64,000 nucleotides of DNA from Tepidiforma sp. (GTDB lineage: Bacteria > Chloroflexota > Dehalococcoidia > Tepidiformales > Tepidiformaceae), in the NCBI RefSeq assembly GCF_026003995.1, contig NZ_BPIG01000002.1, positions 434,001 through 498,000 of the forward strand, written 5' to 3'. Of the stretch, positions 26,689 through 33,458 are shown piece by piece (positions within the stretch are counted from its first letter, which is position 1; each line of letters begins with the position of its first letter). The notes under the pieces are model-generated. The model was given only the letters and a program-made list of their open reading frames with translations. It did not search any database and had not been told where the DNA came from. The position numbers were made by a program, and so were the translations under genes.

Positions 26689-27408
26689 TCACCCCGCCAG
26701 CGCGCGCACCAGCACCACCCCGGCCACGGCCGCCGTCTCGGCGCGCAGGATGTTCGGCCCGGCCCGCAGGAAGAGCGCACCCTTCCGCCGAAGCTGGTCC
26801 AGCTCCCGCGGCGAAAACCCGCCCTCCGGCCCGCACACCACCGCCACCCGGCCCTGCGCCGGCAGCAGCGGCGCGAGCTCCGCCGGCCCCATCCCCTCCC
26901 GCTCCATCGCCACCACCGCGCCCCGGAATCCCCCGAGCAGCCGTTCGAGGCTCCCGCCCGCCTCGATCACCGGCAGGTAGAGCCGCCCGCACTGCTCGCT
27001 CGCTTCGATGGCGATCCGCTCGAACCGCTCCAGCTTCGCGTCCGAGGGCCCCGAACCCCGCTGGCCGAACTCCATCGCCGCCAGCCGGATGATGTCTGCC
27101 CCCGCCTCGGTGCACTTTTCCACCGCCCACTCCAGCCGCTGCGCCCGGATGATCGGCAGCCACGCCTCCACCACCGGTTCCGGCGGGGGCTCCTGCCGGG
27201 CGACTCCCGTCACCTCGGCCAGCACCCGCCCCCGCTCGACCGCCCGCACCACCGCCTGCCACTCGTGCCCTTCGCCGCCGAACAGCCGCAGCTCGTCGCT
27301 CGGCCGCGCCCGCAGCACCGTCGCCAGCCGGCTCGCCGTCTCGCCGGTCAGCGCCACCGGCCCCGGCCCGAGCTTCGCCGCCACGTACACCCGAGGGATG
27401 TGCCCCAT
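26689..27408 (-). CDS. rsmE: 16S rRNA (uracil-1498-N3)-methyltransferase RsmE
   Basis: The 239-residue enzyme has the N-terminal PUA-like barrel (ALTGETASRLATVLRARPSD) and the SPOUT methyltransferase core with the knot motifs VAVVCGPEGGFSPRELDQLR and LFLRAGPNILRAETAAVAGV, both diagnostic for RsmE. The mid-protein KCTEAGADIIRLAA segment (K-x-x-E-x-G) is also conserved. It methylates U1498 of 16S rRNA in assembled 30S subunits using S-adenosylmethionine. The start at 27408 (MGHIPRVYVA) matches the usual opening, in which the first residues form the RVF/RVY strand. The length fits the family (about 240). Confidence 0.94.
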   Translation of the reverse strand: MGHIPRVYVAAKLGPGPVALTGETASRLATVLRARPSDELRLFGGEGHEWQAVVRAVERGRVLAEVTGVARQEPPPEPVVEAWLPIIRAQRLEWAVEKCTEAGADIIRLAAMEFGQRGSGPSDAKLERFERIAIEASEQCGRLYLPVIEAGGSLERLLGGFRGAVVAMEREGMGPAELAPLLPAQGRVAVVCGPEGGFSPRELDQLRRKGALFLRAGPNILRAETAAVAGVVLVRALAG

Positions 27409-27521
27409 CTCCGCTAGCCTACACCGCCTCCGCGCGCCCGAATTGCCGCCCCCATCCCCGTTTGCCATACTGGCCGTCGGTCCTTTTTCGCAACGGACAC
27501 GCCACCCCCTACGAGGTTCCC

Positions 27522-28541
27522 ATGCCAAGGCGCCTGGCCGTCGGTGTCGGCTTCACCGGCAGCCCCGAACAAAACCGCCAGACCATCGAGAAAATCAAGG
27601 TCGCCGAAGAAGTCGGCGTCGAAGCGGTCTTCACCGCCGAGACCTGGGGCCGCGACCAGTTCTCGCTCCTCACCCAGATCGCCCTCAACACCAGCAAAAT
27701 CAAGATCGGCACCGGTATCGCGCCCGTCTACGGCCGCTCGCCCGCCGTCCTCGCCATGACCTTCGCCACGCTCGATGAGCTCTCCGGCGGCCGCGTCATC
27801 ATCGGGCTCGGCACCTCCGGCTCCCGCGTCATCGAACACTGGCACGGCGAAAAATTCTCCAAGCCCATCCGCCGCACGAAGGAATACGTCGAGATCATCA
27901 ACATGATCATCAGCGGCGAAAAAGTCTTCTACGACGGCGAAATCTTCAAGCTCCAGCGCGGCTTCAAGCTCCTCTTCGAACCCCCGCGCAAGCACATCCC
28001 CATCTTCGTCGCCTCCATCTCGCCGAAATCGATGGAGTCCCTCGCCACCTGCGCCGATGGCTGGATGCCGATCTACTGGCCGAAGTCGAAGTACCAGGAG
28101 GCGAAGGAGTTCATCAGCCGCGCCGCCGTCGCCGCCGGCCGGCCCGCCGACGCCGTCGAATGCGTCGCCCAGCTCACCGTCGTCATCAACCCCGACATCG
28201 AGAAGGCGAAAGTCCAGGCCGCCGGCCCCATCTCCTGGTACGTCACCAACATGGGCGACTTCTATCACGAGATGCTCGCCCGCAACGGCTTCGCCGAAGA
28301 AGTCGCCGCCATGCGCAAGGCGGCCGAGACGAGCAAGCCGATGCCCTTCGGCACCACCCCCGAGATCATGGCCGCCATGGGCGACCGCATGCTCGAAGAG
28401 ACCGCCGTGTTCGGGGACATCGAAACCGTCGCCGCCGGCGTCGAAGAGCGGCGTCAGCTCGGCGTCGACCTCCCCGTCATCACCATGCCCCAGGGCAGCC
28501 TCAACGAGGTCGAGCGCATCCTCGGCACCCTCGTCTCCTAG
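27522..28541 (+). CDS. LLM-class flavin/F420-dependent oxidoreductase
   Basis: The 339-residue protein is a luciferase-like monooxygenase-fold TIM barrel: GVGFTGSPEQNRQTIEKIKV, EEVGVEAVFTAETWGRDQFS, KIKIGTGIAPVYGRSPAVLA, LDELSGGRVIIGLGTSGSRV, then a late PVITMPQGS. The GIxxxxxRxPxxxA and LDxLSxGRxxxGLG motifs are those of F420-dependent LLM enzymes. They use coenzyme F420 or FMN to oxidise or reduce small organic substrates; the substrate is unknown. ACGAGG lies seven bases before the ATG. It ends at a strong hairpin followed by a heptamer array. Confidence 0.92.
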   Translation: MPRRLAVGVGFTGSPEQNRQTIEKIKVAEEVGVEAVFTAETWGRDQFSLLTQIALNTSKIKIGTGIAPVYGRSPAVLAMTFATLDELSGGRVIIGLGTSGSRVIEHWHGEKFSKPIRRTKEYVEIINMIISGEKVFYDGEIFKLQRGFKLLFEPPRKHIPIFVASISPKSMESLATCADGWMPIYWPKSKYQEAKEFISRAAVAAGRPADAVECVAQLTVVINPDIEKAKVQAAGPISWYVTNMGDFYHEMLARNGFAEEVAAMRKAAETSKPMPFGTTPEIMAAMGDRMLEETAVFGDIETVAAGVEERRQLGVDLPVITMPQGSLNEVERILGTLVS

Positions 28542-28566
28542 CCCCGGCGCCGTACCCGGTCACGCG

Positions 28567-28595
28567 ACACGGCGGGGAAGCCGGCCCCGCCGTGT
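28567..28595 (+). terminator. Terminator after the LLM oxidoreductase gene
   Basis: ACACGGCGGGG pairs exactly with CCCCGCCGTGT (11 bp, 7-base loop) and is followed by the T-rich TCCTTTCCC. It begins 25 bp after the stop codon. Confidence 0.85.
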
Positions 28596-28605
28596 TCCTT
28601 TCCCT

Positions 28606-28654
28606 CTCCCGGCTCCCAACTCCGGTCTTCCAACTCCCAGCTCCCAGCTCCTAC
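28606..28654. repeat. Seven tandem heptamers (CTCCCRR family)
   Basis: Units read CTCCCGG, CTCCCAA, CTCCGGT, CTTCCAA, CTCCCAG, CTCCCAG, CTCCTAC with a strict period of seven. This is the same family as the array at 2518-3014. The last unit contains the otsB stop codon, so the array abuts the gene end. Confidence 0.85.
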
Positions 28655-29439
28655 ACTCCCATCGCCCGCGCCAGCGTCTCCAGCACTTCCAGCGCCTCCG
28701 CCGGCGAACCCACGACCACGTCCGCCAGCTCGGGGATCTGCGGGGGCGTCTCCTTCCCGCCCGAGACGCCGACCAGCAGCACGTGCAGCCCCTGCGCCCG
28801 CGCCGCCTCCAGCGCCGCCTCGAACATCGCCACGTCCGTCGCGTCGTCCCCCATCGCCAGCAGCGACTTCGCCCGGTAGCGCCGGATGAGCGCCGTCAGC
28901 GCCACCCCCTTCCCCGCGTTCGCGTTCGGCAGCACCTCGAGCACCATCCGCCCCTCCCGCAGCCGCAGCCCCTCGGGCAGCGTCGCCAGCGCGGCGCGCA
29001 GCGGCGCCTCGAGGTCCGGCGCCTTCCGGAAGTGGAACGCCGTCGAGACCGCCTTCCGCTCGATGTGCAGGAACGAACTCGGCACCGCCGTGATCACCTG
29101 CTGCTCCACCTGCTCGAGTGCGGCGCTGAGCGCCACCCGGTTCACCCCCGGGATGAGCGGGTCATCGAACGATGCCTCCAGCCCGTGGCTCCCCACCACG
29201 TCGACCCCCTCCACCGGCACCATCCGCCGCGCCGTGTTCAGGTCGCGCCCCGTGATCACTGCCACCTTCGCCCGCTGCGCCAGCCGGTCGAGCACCGCCA
29301 GCGTCCCCGGCGGCACGCGCGCCTCCGAAGCGTTCGCCACGATGGGCGCCAGCGTCCCGTCCAGGTCCGACGCGACGAGCAACGGCCCGCGTGCCGCGGC
29401 CAGCGCCTTGATGCGCTCGATGGTCTCGATCGTCAGCAT
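28651..29439 (-). CDS. otsB: Trehalose-6-phosphate phosphatase
   Basis: The 262-residue HAD-family enzyme has motif I DLDGTLAP (Asp25, Asp27), motif II AVITGRDL, the trehalose phosphatase segments VVGSHGLEASFDD and HIERKAVSTAFHFRKAP, and motifs III/IV in NANAGKGVALTAL and AMGDDATDVAMFEA. It removes phosphate from trehalose 6-phosphate to give trehalose, a thermoprotectant and osmoprotectant. Its start overlaps the otsA stop by seven bases (ATGCTGA), so the two are translated together. Length and motif set are complete. Confidence 0.95.
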   Translation of the reverse strand: MLTIETIERIKALAAARGPLLVASDLDGTLAPIVANASEARVPPGTLAVLDRLAQRAKVAVITGRDLNTARRMVPVEGVDVVGSHGLEASFDDPLIPGVNRVALSAALEQVEQQVITAVPSSFLHIERKAVSTAFHFRKAPDLEAPLRAALATLPEGLRLREGRMVLEVLPNANAGKGVALTALIRRYRAKSLLAMGDDATDVAMFEAALEAARAQGLHVLLVGVSGGKETPPQIPELADVVVGSPAEALEVLETLARAMGV

Positions 29440-30920
29440 GTCCCCTCCAGGTCGTCGAGGAATCGCTCCCCCCAGGAGCGGGCGTCCCGCTCCCGCACCT
29501 GCGCGATGAACCGGTCGCTGATCCGCGCAGGCCGCCCCTCCAGCCCCTCCGTCAGCCCCTCCAGCAGCGAGCCCTGGTCGAGCGGGTCCACCGCCCGCAG
29601 GCCGTCTCGTCCATCGCCGCCGTACACCTTCGTTACCCCGGCATCCACCCCTGCCAGCACCACCGCCCGCTCCGCCGCCGGCCGCAGCGATTGCGCCACC
29701 GCCGCCTGCAGCGGCACGAGGTTCATCCCGTCCGCCAGCGAGGACGTGAACACCACGTCCGCGTCCCGCTGCAGCGCCACCACGTCGTCCCAGCCCACCG
29801 CCGCCCGCACCTGCGTGAAGGGGCAGCCGACCCAGTAAGCCGCCTCTCGCGCCCGCGCGGCCTCCCGTTCGATCGCCGCCTCCAGCGCGCCGTACACTTC
29901 CACCCCCTCCCGCGTCGGCGAGGCGATGCCGATGTAGGCGAAGCGGCGGCCCTGCCGGTACGCCTCGGCAATCGCCCGCAGCCGCTCCGGGATCCCCTTC
30001 GTGAAGTCGCCGCGCTCCAGCCCGACGACCACCGGCAGCCCGAGCTCCCGCGCGGCCCGCACGCGCGTCACCGGCTTCGCCCGCCGCGCCGCCGCCAGCA
30101 CCTCCTCCGGGTCGATGCCGACCGGGTAGGCGCCGACCCGCACCAGCCGGCCGTCCACCTCCAGCCCGCCCGCCGCCGGCCGCGCCCCCGCCAGCTCACA
30201 GGCCGCCTCGGCGAACCGCTCGACGTCCCCCGGCGTCTGGAACCCGGCGAGGTCCGCCCCGAGCATCCCCCGCACGATCTCCGCCAGCCGCTCCCGCACC
30301 TCGCCGGAAAGGTACGGCCGAATCACCGCCAGCGCCGGGAACGGGATGTGCAGGAAGAAGCCGATCGGCCCCCGGAACCCGCGCTCCCGCAGCATCGCCG
30401 GCACCAGCGCCAGCTGGTAATCGTGCACCCAGCAGCTCTGCGCGCCGTCCTCCTCGCAGGCCGCCTCCGCGAACGCCCGGTTCACCAGCACGAACGACTG
30501 CCAGCCCGCCGCCGAAGGCGGCTGCGGCTCCGGGTAGTACGGCGTTGCCCGCGGCAAATCGACCCGCACGAGGTGGAACAGCGGCCACGTGAAGCTGTTC
30601 GCCACCTCGCCGTAGTGCCCCTGCCACGTCGCCGACCCGAAGAACAGCCGCCGGTGCCGCAGCGGCCCGCGCGGCGTTTCGAGAATCTCGTACCCCCGCG
30701 CATCGACCCACTCGCGGTCGAACCGCCCCATCCCGACCCCGATCCACGTCGTGCCCGCATGCCCGTCCCACGGCGCGATCACCGGCCGGACCGCCGCGAG
30801 CAGCCCCCCGCTCGAGGCCGTCGACGGCGAATCCGCCCAGCGCGGCGCCTCGTGGTCGAGGAAGGCGCGGTTCGCGAGGATCAGCTGGGCGCGGGCCGTC
30901 ACCCTTTCAGTAGGCCGCAT
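29433..30920 (-). CDS. otsA: Trehalose-6-phosphate synthase (GT20)
   Basis: This 495-residue glycosyltransferase family 20 enzyme makes trehalose 6-phosphate from UDP- or ADP-glucose and glucose 6-phosphate. Recognisable are the N-terminal SGGLLAAVRPVIA loop, W-x-G in TTWIGVG, the YWPLFH-like SFTWPLFHL, WVHDYQLALVPAMLRER, FFLHIPFPA, VGLERGDFTKGIPERLRAI and the nucleotide-sugar end TSSLADGMNLVPLQAAVAQS. The first line LILANRAF replaces the usual VSNR, a somewhat divergent N-terminus. An ATG at 30920 places the fold start normally; a TTG at 30980, only 7 bp from the upstream stop, is an alternative. It is coupled to otsB. Confidence 0.92.
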   Translation of the reverse strand: MRPTERVTARAQLILANRAFLDHEAPRWADSPSTASSGGLLAAVRPVIAPWDGHAGTTWIGVGMGRFDREWVDARGYEILETPRGPLRHRRLFFGSATWQGHYGEVANSFTWPLFHLVRVDLPRATPYYPEPQPPSAAGWQSFVLVNRAFAEAACEEDGAQSCWVHDYQLALVPAMLRERGFRGPIGFFLHIPFPALAVIRPYLSGEVRERLAEIVRGMLGADLAGFQTPGDVERFAEAACELAGARPAAGGLEVDGRLVRVGAYPVGIDPEEVLAAARRAKPVTRVRAARELGLPVVVGLERGDFTKGIPERLRAIAEAYRQGRRFAYIGIASPTREGVEVYGALEAAIEREAARAREAAYWVGCPFTQVRAAVGWDDVVALQRDADVVFTSSLADGMNLVPLQAAVAQSLRPAAERAVVLAGVDAGVTKVYGGDGRDGLRAVDPLDQGSLLEGLTEGLEGRPARISDRFIAQVRERDARSWGERFLDDLEGTC

Positions 30921-30986
30921 GACCGCCGGCCCGATCAACTCCCAAATCTGCCGCTCCCGCGAATTGCGATGCAGCCGCAACCCCGC

Positions 30987-31865
30987 CTACGCCAGCAGCG
31001 CACTCGCCGTCCCCGCGATCGTCTTCGTCCCGTCGTCCTTCTCGGTCCACACGTCGAGGTGCGCGCGCCGGCGCCGGCCCTCGGGCGTGATCGCCCGCAC
31101 CACGCCGCGCGCCGTCACCGCCTCGCCGCCCCAGAGCACGTTGATCAGGTTCAGCGACATCCGCCCGCCTGCCAGCCAGCCGAGCCCGAACCGGTTCGTC
31201 AGCATCTCGGAGATGAACACCGTGCTCAGCGTCCCCTGCACCACGACGTCCGGGAAGCCCAGCTTCCGGGCCTCCTCCCGGTCGTTGTGGTAGTTCCGCT
31301 TCGGCCCGCTGAACGCCATGCACAGGTCGAGGTCCGCCACCCGCCGCACCGGTTCGAGCACCTCCAGCGGTTCGCCCGCCGGCTCCTCCGGCCGCGCGGC
31401 CTTCCGCGCCGCCTGCTCCTTCCCCACCACCTCGCCGCCCTCCGCCGCGTCGCGCAGGAACGACTGGTGGCACCGCCCGCGCGAGACCATCACGTCCCCT
31501 TCGTCGAAGACGCAAAACTCCAGCACCACCACGTCCCGGTCCTTCCGCAGATACCGGTCCACGATCATCCCGTGCGTCCAGAGCCGGGTGCCGACGGGCA
31601 CCGCGCGGAACAGTTCCCACTCCTGCTTGATGTGGAGGTTCCCGTACAGCTTCGGCAGATACCAGTCCCGCAGCCGGAACGCGTACTGCTCGCTGTGGAG
31701 CAGGAGCGCCGGCGCCACCGGGCCGCCCAGCGGCGACGGCCCCGTGTACCACGGGTTCGCATCGCCTGTCGCCCGGGTGTACTGGGCCACCATCGCCGCA
31801 TCGGCGAGGTACTCGTGCCGCCCGAGATACTTCCCGACGTAGCTGTCGTCATCCCATTCGGCCAT
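30987..31865 (-). CDS. MaoC/FAS1-like double hot-dog hydratase
   Basis: The 292-residue protein has two hot-dog halves. The first (1-140) includes DAAMVAQYTRATGDANPWYT, a MaoC-like A-x-x-x-GD-x-N-P motif, with the potential catalytic Asp and the usual His replaced by the W-Y pair. The second (about 165-290) includes FSGPKRNYHNDREEARKLGF, PDVVVQGTLSTVFISEMLTN and WGGEAVTARGVV. The N-x-H-x-D pattern fits the hydratase 2 motif in the second half. Such enzymes hydrate enoyl-CoA thioesters, and some are acyl-CoA or mesaconyl-CoA hydratases. Which applies here cannot be read. It lies just upstream of otsA with no obvious functional link. Confidence 0.78.
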   Translation of the reverse strand: MAEWDDDSYVGKYLGRHEYLADAAMVAQYTRATGDANPWYTGPSPLGGPVAPALLLHSEQYAFRLRDWYLPKLYGNLHIKQEWELFRAVPVGTRLWTHGMIVDRYLRKDRDVVVLEFCVFDEGDVMVSRGRCHQSFLRDAAEGGEVVGKEQAARKAARPEEPAGEPLEVLEPVRRVADLDLCMAFSGPKRNYHNDREEARKLGFPDVVVQGTLSTVFISEMLTNRFGLGWLAGGRMSLNLINVLWGGEAVTARGVVRAITPEGRRRRAHLDVWTEKDDGTKTIAGTASALLA

Positions 31866-31913
31866 CGCACATCCCTCCGCCCGCGCACCCTACCACCGAC
31901 CCCGCCCCGGCCG

Positions 31914-32147
31914 TCAACCGCCCGCCGTCGGCTCCTTGCCGTCCGGCTCCCCGGGGCGCTTCTTCTGCCACCAGGCGGCGGCCTGGTGCCGGCTCTGCAC
32001 GCCCAGCTTCGCCAGGATGCGGCTCACGTGCGTCTTCACCGTCTCCGACGAAATGCCGAGCAGGGCCGCGACCTCCGCGTTGGTCCGGCCCTCCGCGACC
32101 AGTCCGAGCACCTCTCGCTCACGCGGAGAAAGCCCGCAGCCCGCCAT
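31914..32147 (-). CDS. Stand-alone LuxR-type helix-turn-helix protein
   Basis: The 77-residue protein is almost only a GerE/LuxR DNA-binding domain: [20 protein letters not shown], then [20 protein letters not shown], then [15 protein letters not shown]. The tail is Lys/Pro/Gly-rich. There is no receiver or ligand-binding domain, and the open frame does not extend usefully upstream. Such single-domain regulators exist but are less common than two-domain response regulators; this could also be the remnant of one. Neighbours in the same direction are two small secreted proteins upstream and the MaoC-like gene downstream. Confidence 0.75.
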   Translation of the reverse strand: MAGCGLSPREREVLGLVAEGRTNAEVAALLGISSETVKTHVSRILAKLGVQSRHQAAAWWQKKRPGEPDGKEPTAGG

Positions 32148-32234
32148 CGCCGCCGCCCCGGCCTGGCTTGCCCCGGGCCGGCAGGGAGCACACCCCCGCC
32201 CGCCGGTCCGCTCGAATCACTCCCTCTCGGGGCC

Positions 32235-32894
32235 TCACTCCCGCGCCGCCGCCTGGCAGGCTGCGACATCGCTCGCCGGCGCGCTTGTCCCTACGGCCTC
32301 CGCCATCTGCCGCAGGTCCATGCCGGGCCGGGTCGGATACCCCTTCGCCGCCAGGCACTCGGCCATCCGGTCCCAGCCTGCCTGGTTCGCCGCGTAGGCC
32401 GGTCCCGCCTGCCATGCCTCGAGCACCGGGCTGAATAGCCGCTCGACGCAGGCGAGGTGCGCCGCGCCGACACGGTCCAGCGCCTCCTTCGATGCCGAGG
32501 ACGCGCCGCCGAACCCGATCGCCCCGTCCGGGTCGGTGAAGGTCGCTGGCCCGATGGTGACCCCGCCAACCTCGGCAGCGGCGGCCCTCGTGCACGCATC
32601 CGCAGCAGCGAATGCGCCCGCGACCTCATCCCGCGTCACGACCCCGTCGGCGAGCATCGCCAGCACCGTCGCATCGGCCGAGGCGCGCAGCCGTTCGAGC
32701 AGCGCCGCCGGCACCTCTCGCGCCGCGGCATTGGGGGCGTCACCGCTCGTCCCGGGTTCCGCCGGTGCGGCGGCGCCCTGCGAAGGGGCGCCCGCTTCGG
32801 CCGAGCCAGCCGCCGCCCGCCACGTTGCAAACCCGGCGGCAGCAAGCACGGCTGCCACCAGGACGCTCGCGCCGACCATCGGTCGTTGCATCAT
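32235..32894 (-). CDS. Secreted helical protein, unknown
   Basis: The 219-residue protein has a signal peptide or anchor (about 7-26, VGASVLVAAVLAAAGFATW), a Pro/Ala-rich linker (30-58), and a helical exported domain. That domain contains three cysteines, in ADACTRAAA, LACVERLF and AECLAAKGYPT, plus one near the end in VAACQAAARE. The segment MAECLAAKGYPTRPGMDLRQ has the look of a secreted four-cysteine helical bundle. I recognise no family. A perfect ribosome site (AGGAGGAG, five bases from the ATG) makes the start secure. It sits between the amber-interrupted secreted gene and the HTH gene. Confidence 0.68.
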   Translation of the reverse strand: MMQRPMVGASVLVAAVLAAAGFATWRAAAGSAEAGAPSQGAAAPAEPGTSGDAPNAAAREVPAALLERLRASADATVLAMLADGVVTRDEVAGAFAAADACTRAAAAEVGGVTIGPATFTDPDGAIGFGGASSASKEALDRVGAAHLACVERLFSPVLEAWQAGPAYAANQAGWDRMAECLAAKGYPTRPGMDLRQMAEAVGTSAPASDVAACQAAARE

Positions 32895-32992
32895 CGTGTC
32901 TCCTCCTGCTGCTGAGGCGTTCCCGCTGCGCGCCGGCCGCGCCCCGCGCCGTCGGCTCACGGCTCCTGAGTGCCGCCCCATTGGGAATACCC

Positions 32993-33346
32993 TCAGCCCG
33001 CGACATAGACCTGGTGCGTACCCACCAGCGAGGTCGCCGGTGACCCTCCGTACTGAATCCAGTTCACGCCCCAGGCGCTGGATTGCAGCAGCGTATCCTG
33101 CCACGCCTGGCCGTCGTACCACTACAGACGCACGACCGCGCGGTCCACACAGCCCGAAGGCCCGTCAGTCCGGGCCCACCCGACGGTCGGCGCGCTGAAC
33201 CACGTCGAACCCCACCACGTGCAGGCGGGCCATCCGTCGCTCCAGAAGCCCGTCCCGGCGCGCGCCACTCGCGGCTCATCGTTCGCCAGGAGCAGCCCGC
33301 CGGCAAGGGCAACACATGCGGCCGGCAGCGCCACCGCCCGGGGCAT
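32993..33346 (-). pseudogene. Small Trp-rich secreted protein interrupted by an in-frame amber codon
   Basis: An ATG at 33346 with AGGAGGT eight bases upstream opens a frame with a signal peptide (AVALPAACVALAGGLLLAN). A tryptophan-rich segment follows (TGFWSDGWPACTWWGSTWF), continuing to DRAVVRL. There a TAG (33124-33122) interrupts the frame. The same frame then continues for 42 residues with the same style, WYDGQAWQDTLLQSSAWGVN then WIQYGGSPATSLVG, to a normal TGA at 32993-32995. One C-to-T change (CAG to TAG) would explain it. It may be a recent pseudogene, a read error or true readthrough. I do not recognise the family; two Cys could pair outside the cell. Confidence 0.65.
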
Positions 33347-33401
33347 CGAGCCTCACCTCCTTCCGGGGCGACCCTACCCTACGCGCCTCGCACCGCCGGC
33401 G

Positions 33402-33422
33402 GTATCCCCCATCGGGGGATAC
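33402..33422. terminator. Perfect 9-bp hairpin downstream of valS
   Basis: GTATCCCCC and GGGGGATAC pair exactly around the 3-base loop ATC. It lies 36 bp past the valS stop on the reverse strand. No T-run follows, so termination is plausible rather than certain. Confidence 0.55.
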
Positions 33423-33429
33423 GGTGGAC

Positions 33430-33457
33430 GAAAGATTCGTCGTCCTGGAAAGATTCG
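33430..33457. repeat. Two direct repeats of GAAAGATTCG, 18 bp apart
   Basis: GAAAGATTCG occurs at 33430-33439 and again at 33448-33457, separated by 8 bp, directly between the valS stop and the hairpin and upstream of the Trp-rich secreted gene. The spacing resembles tandem regulator sites. Confidence 0.6.
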
Positions 33458-33458
33458 G

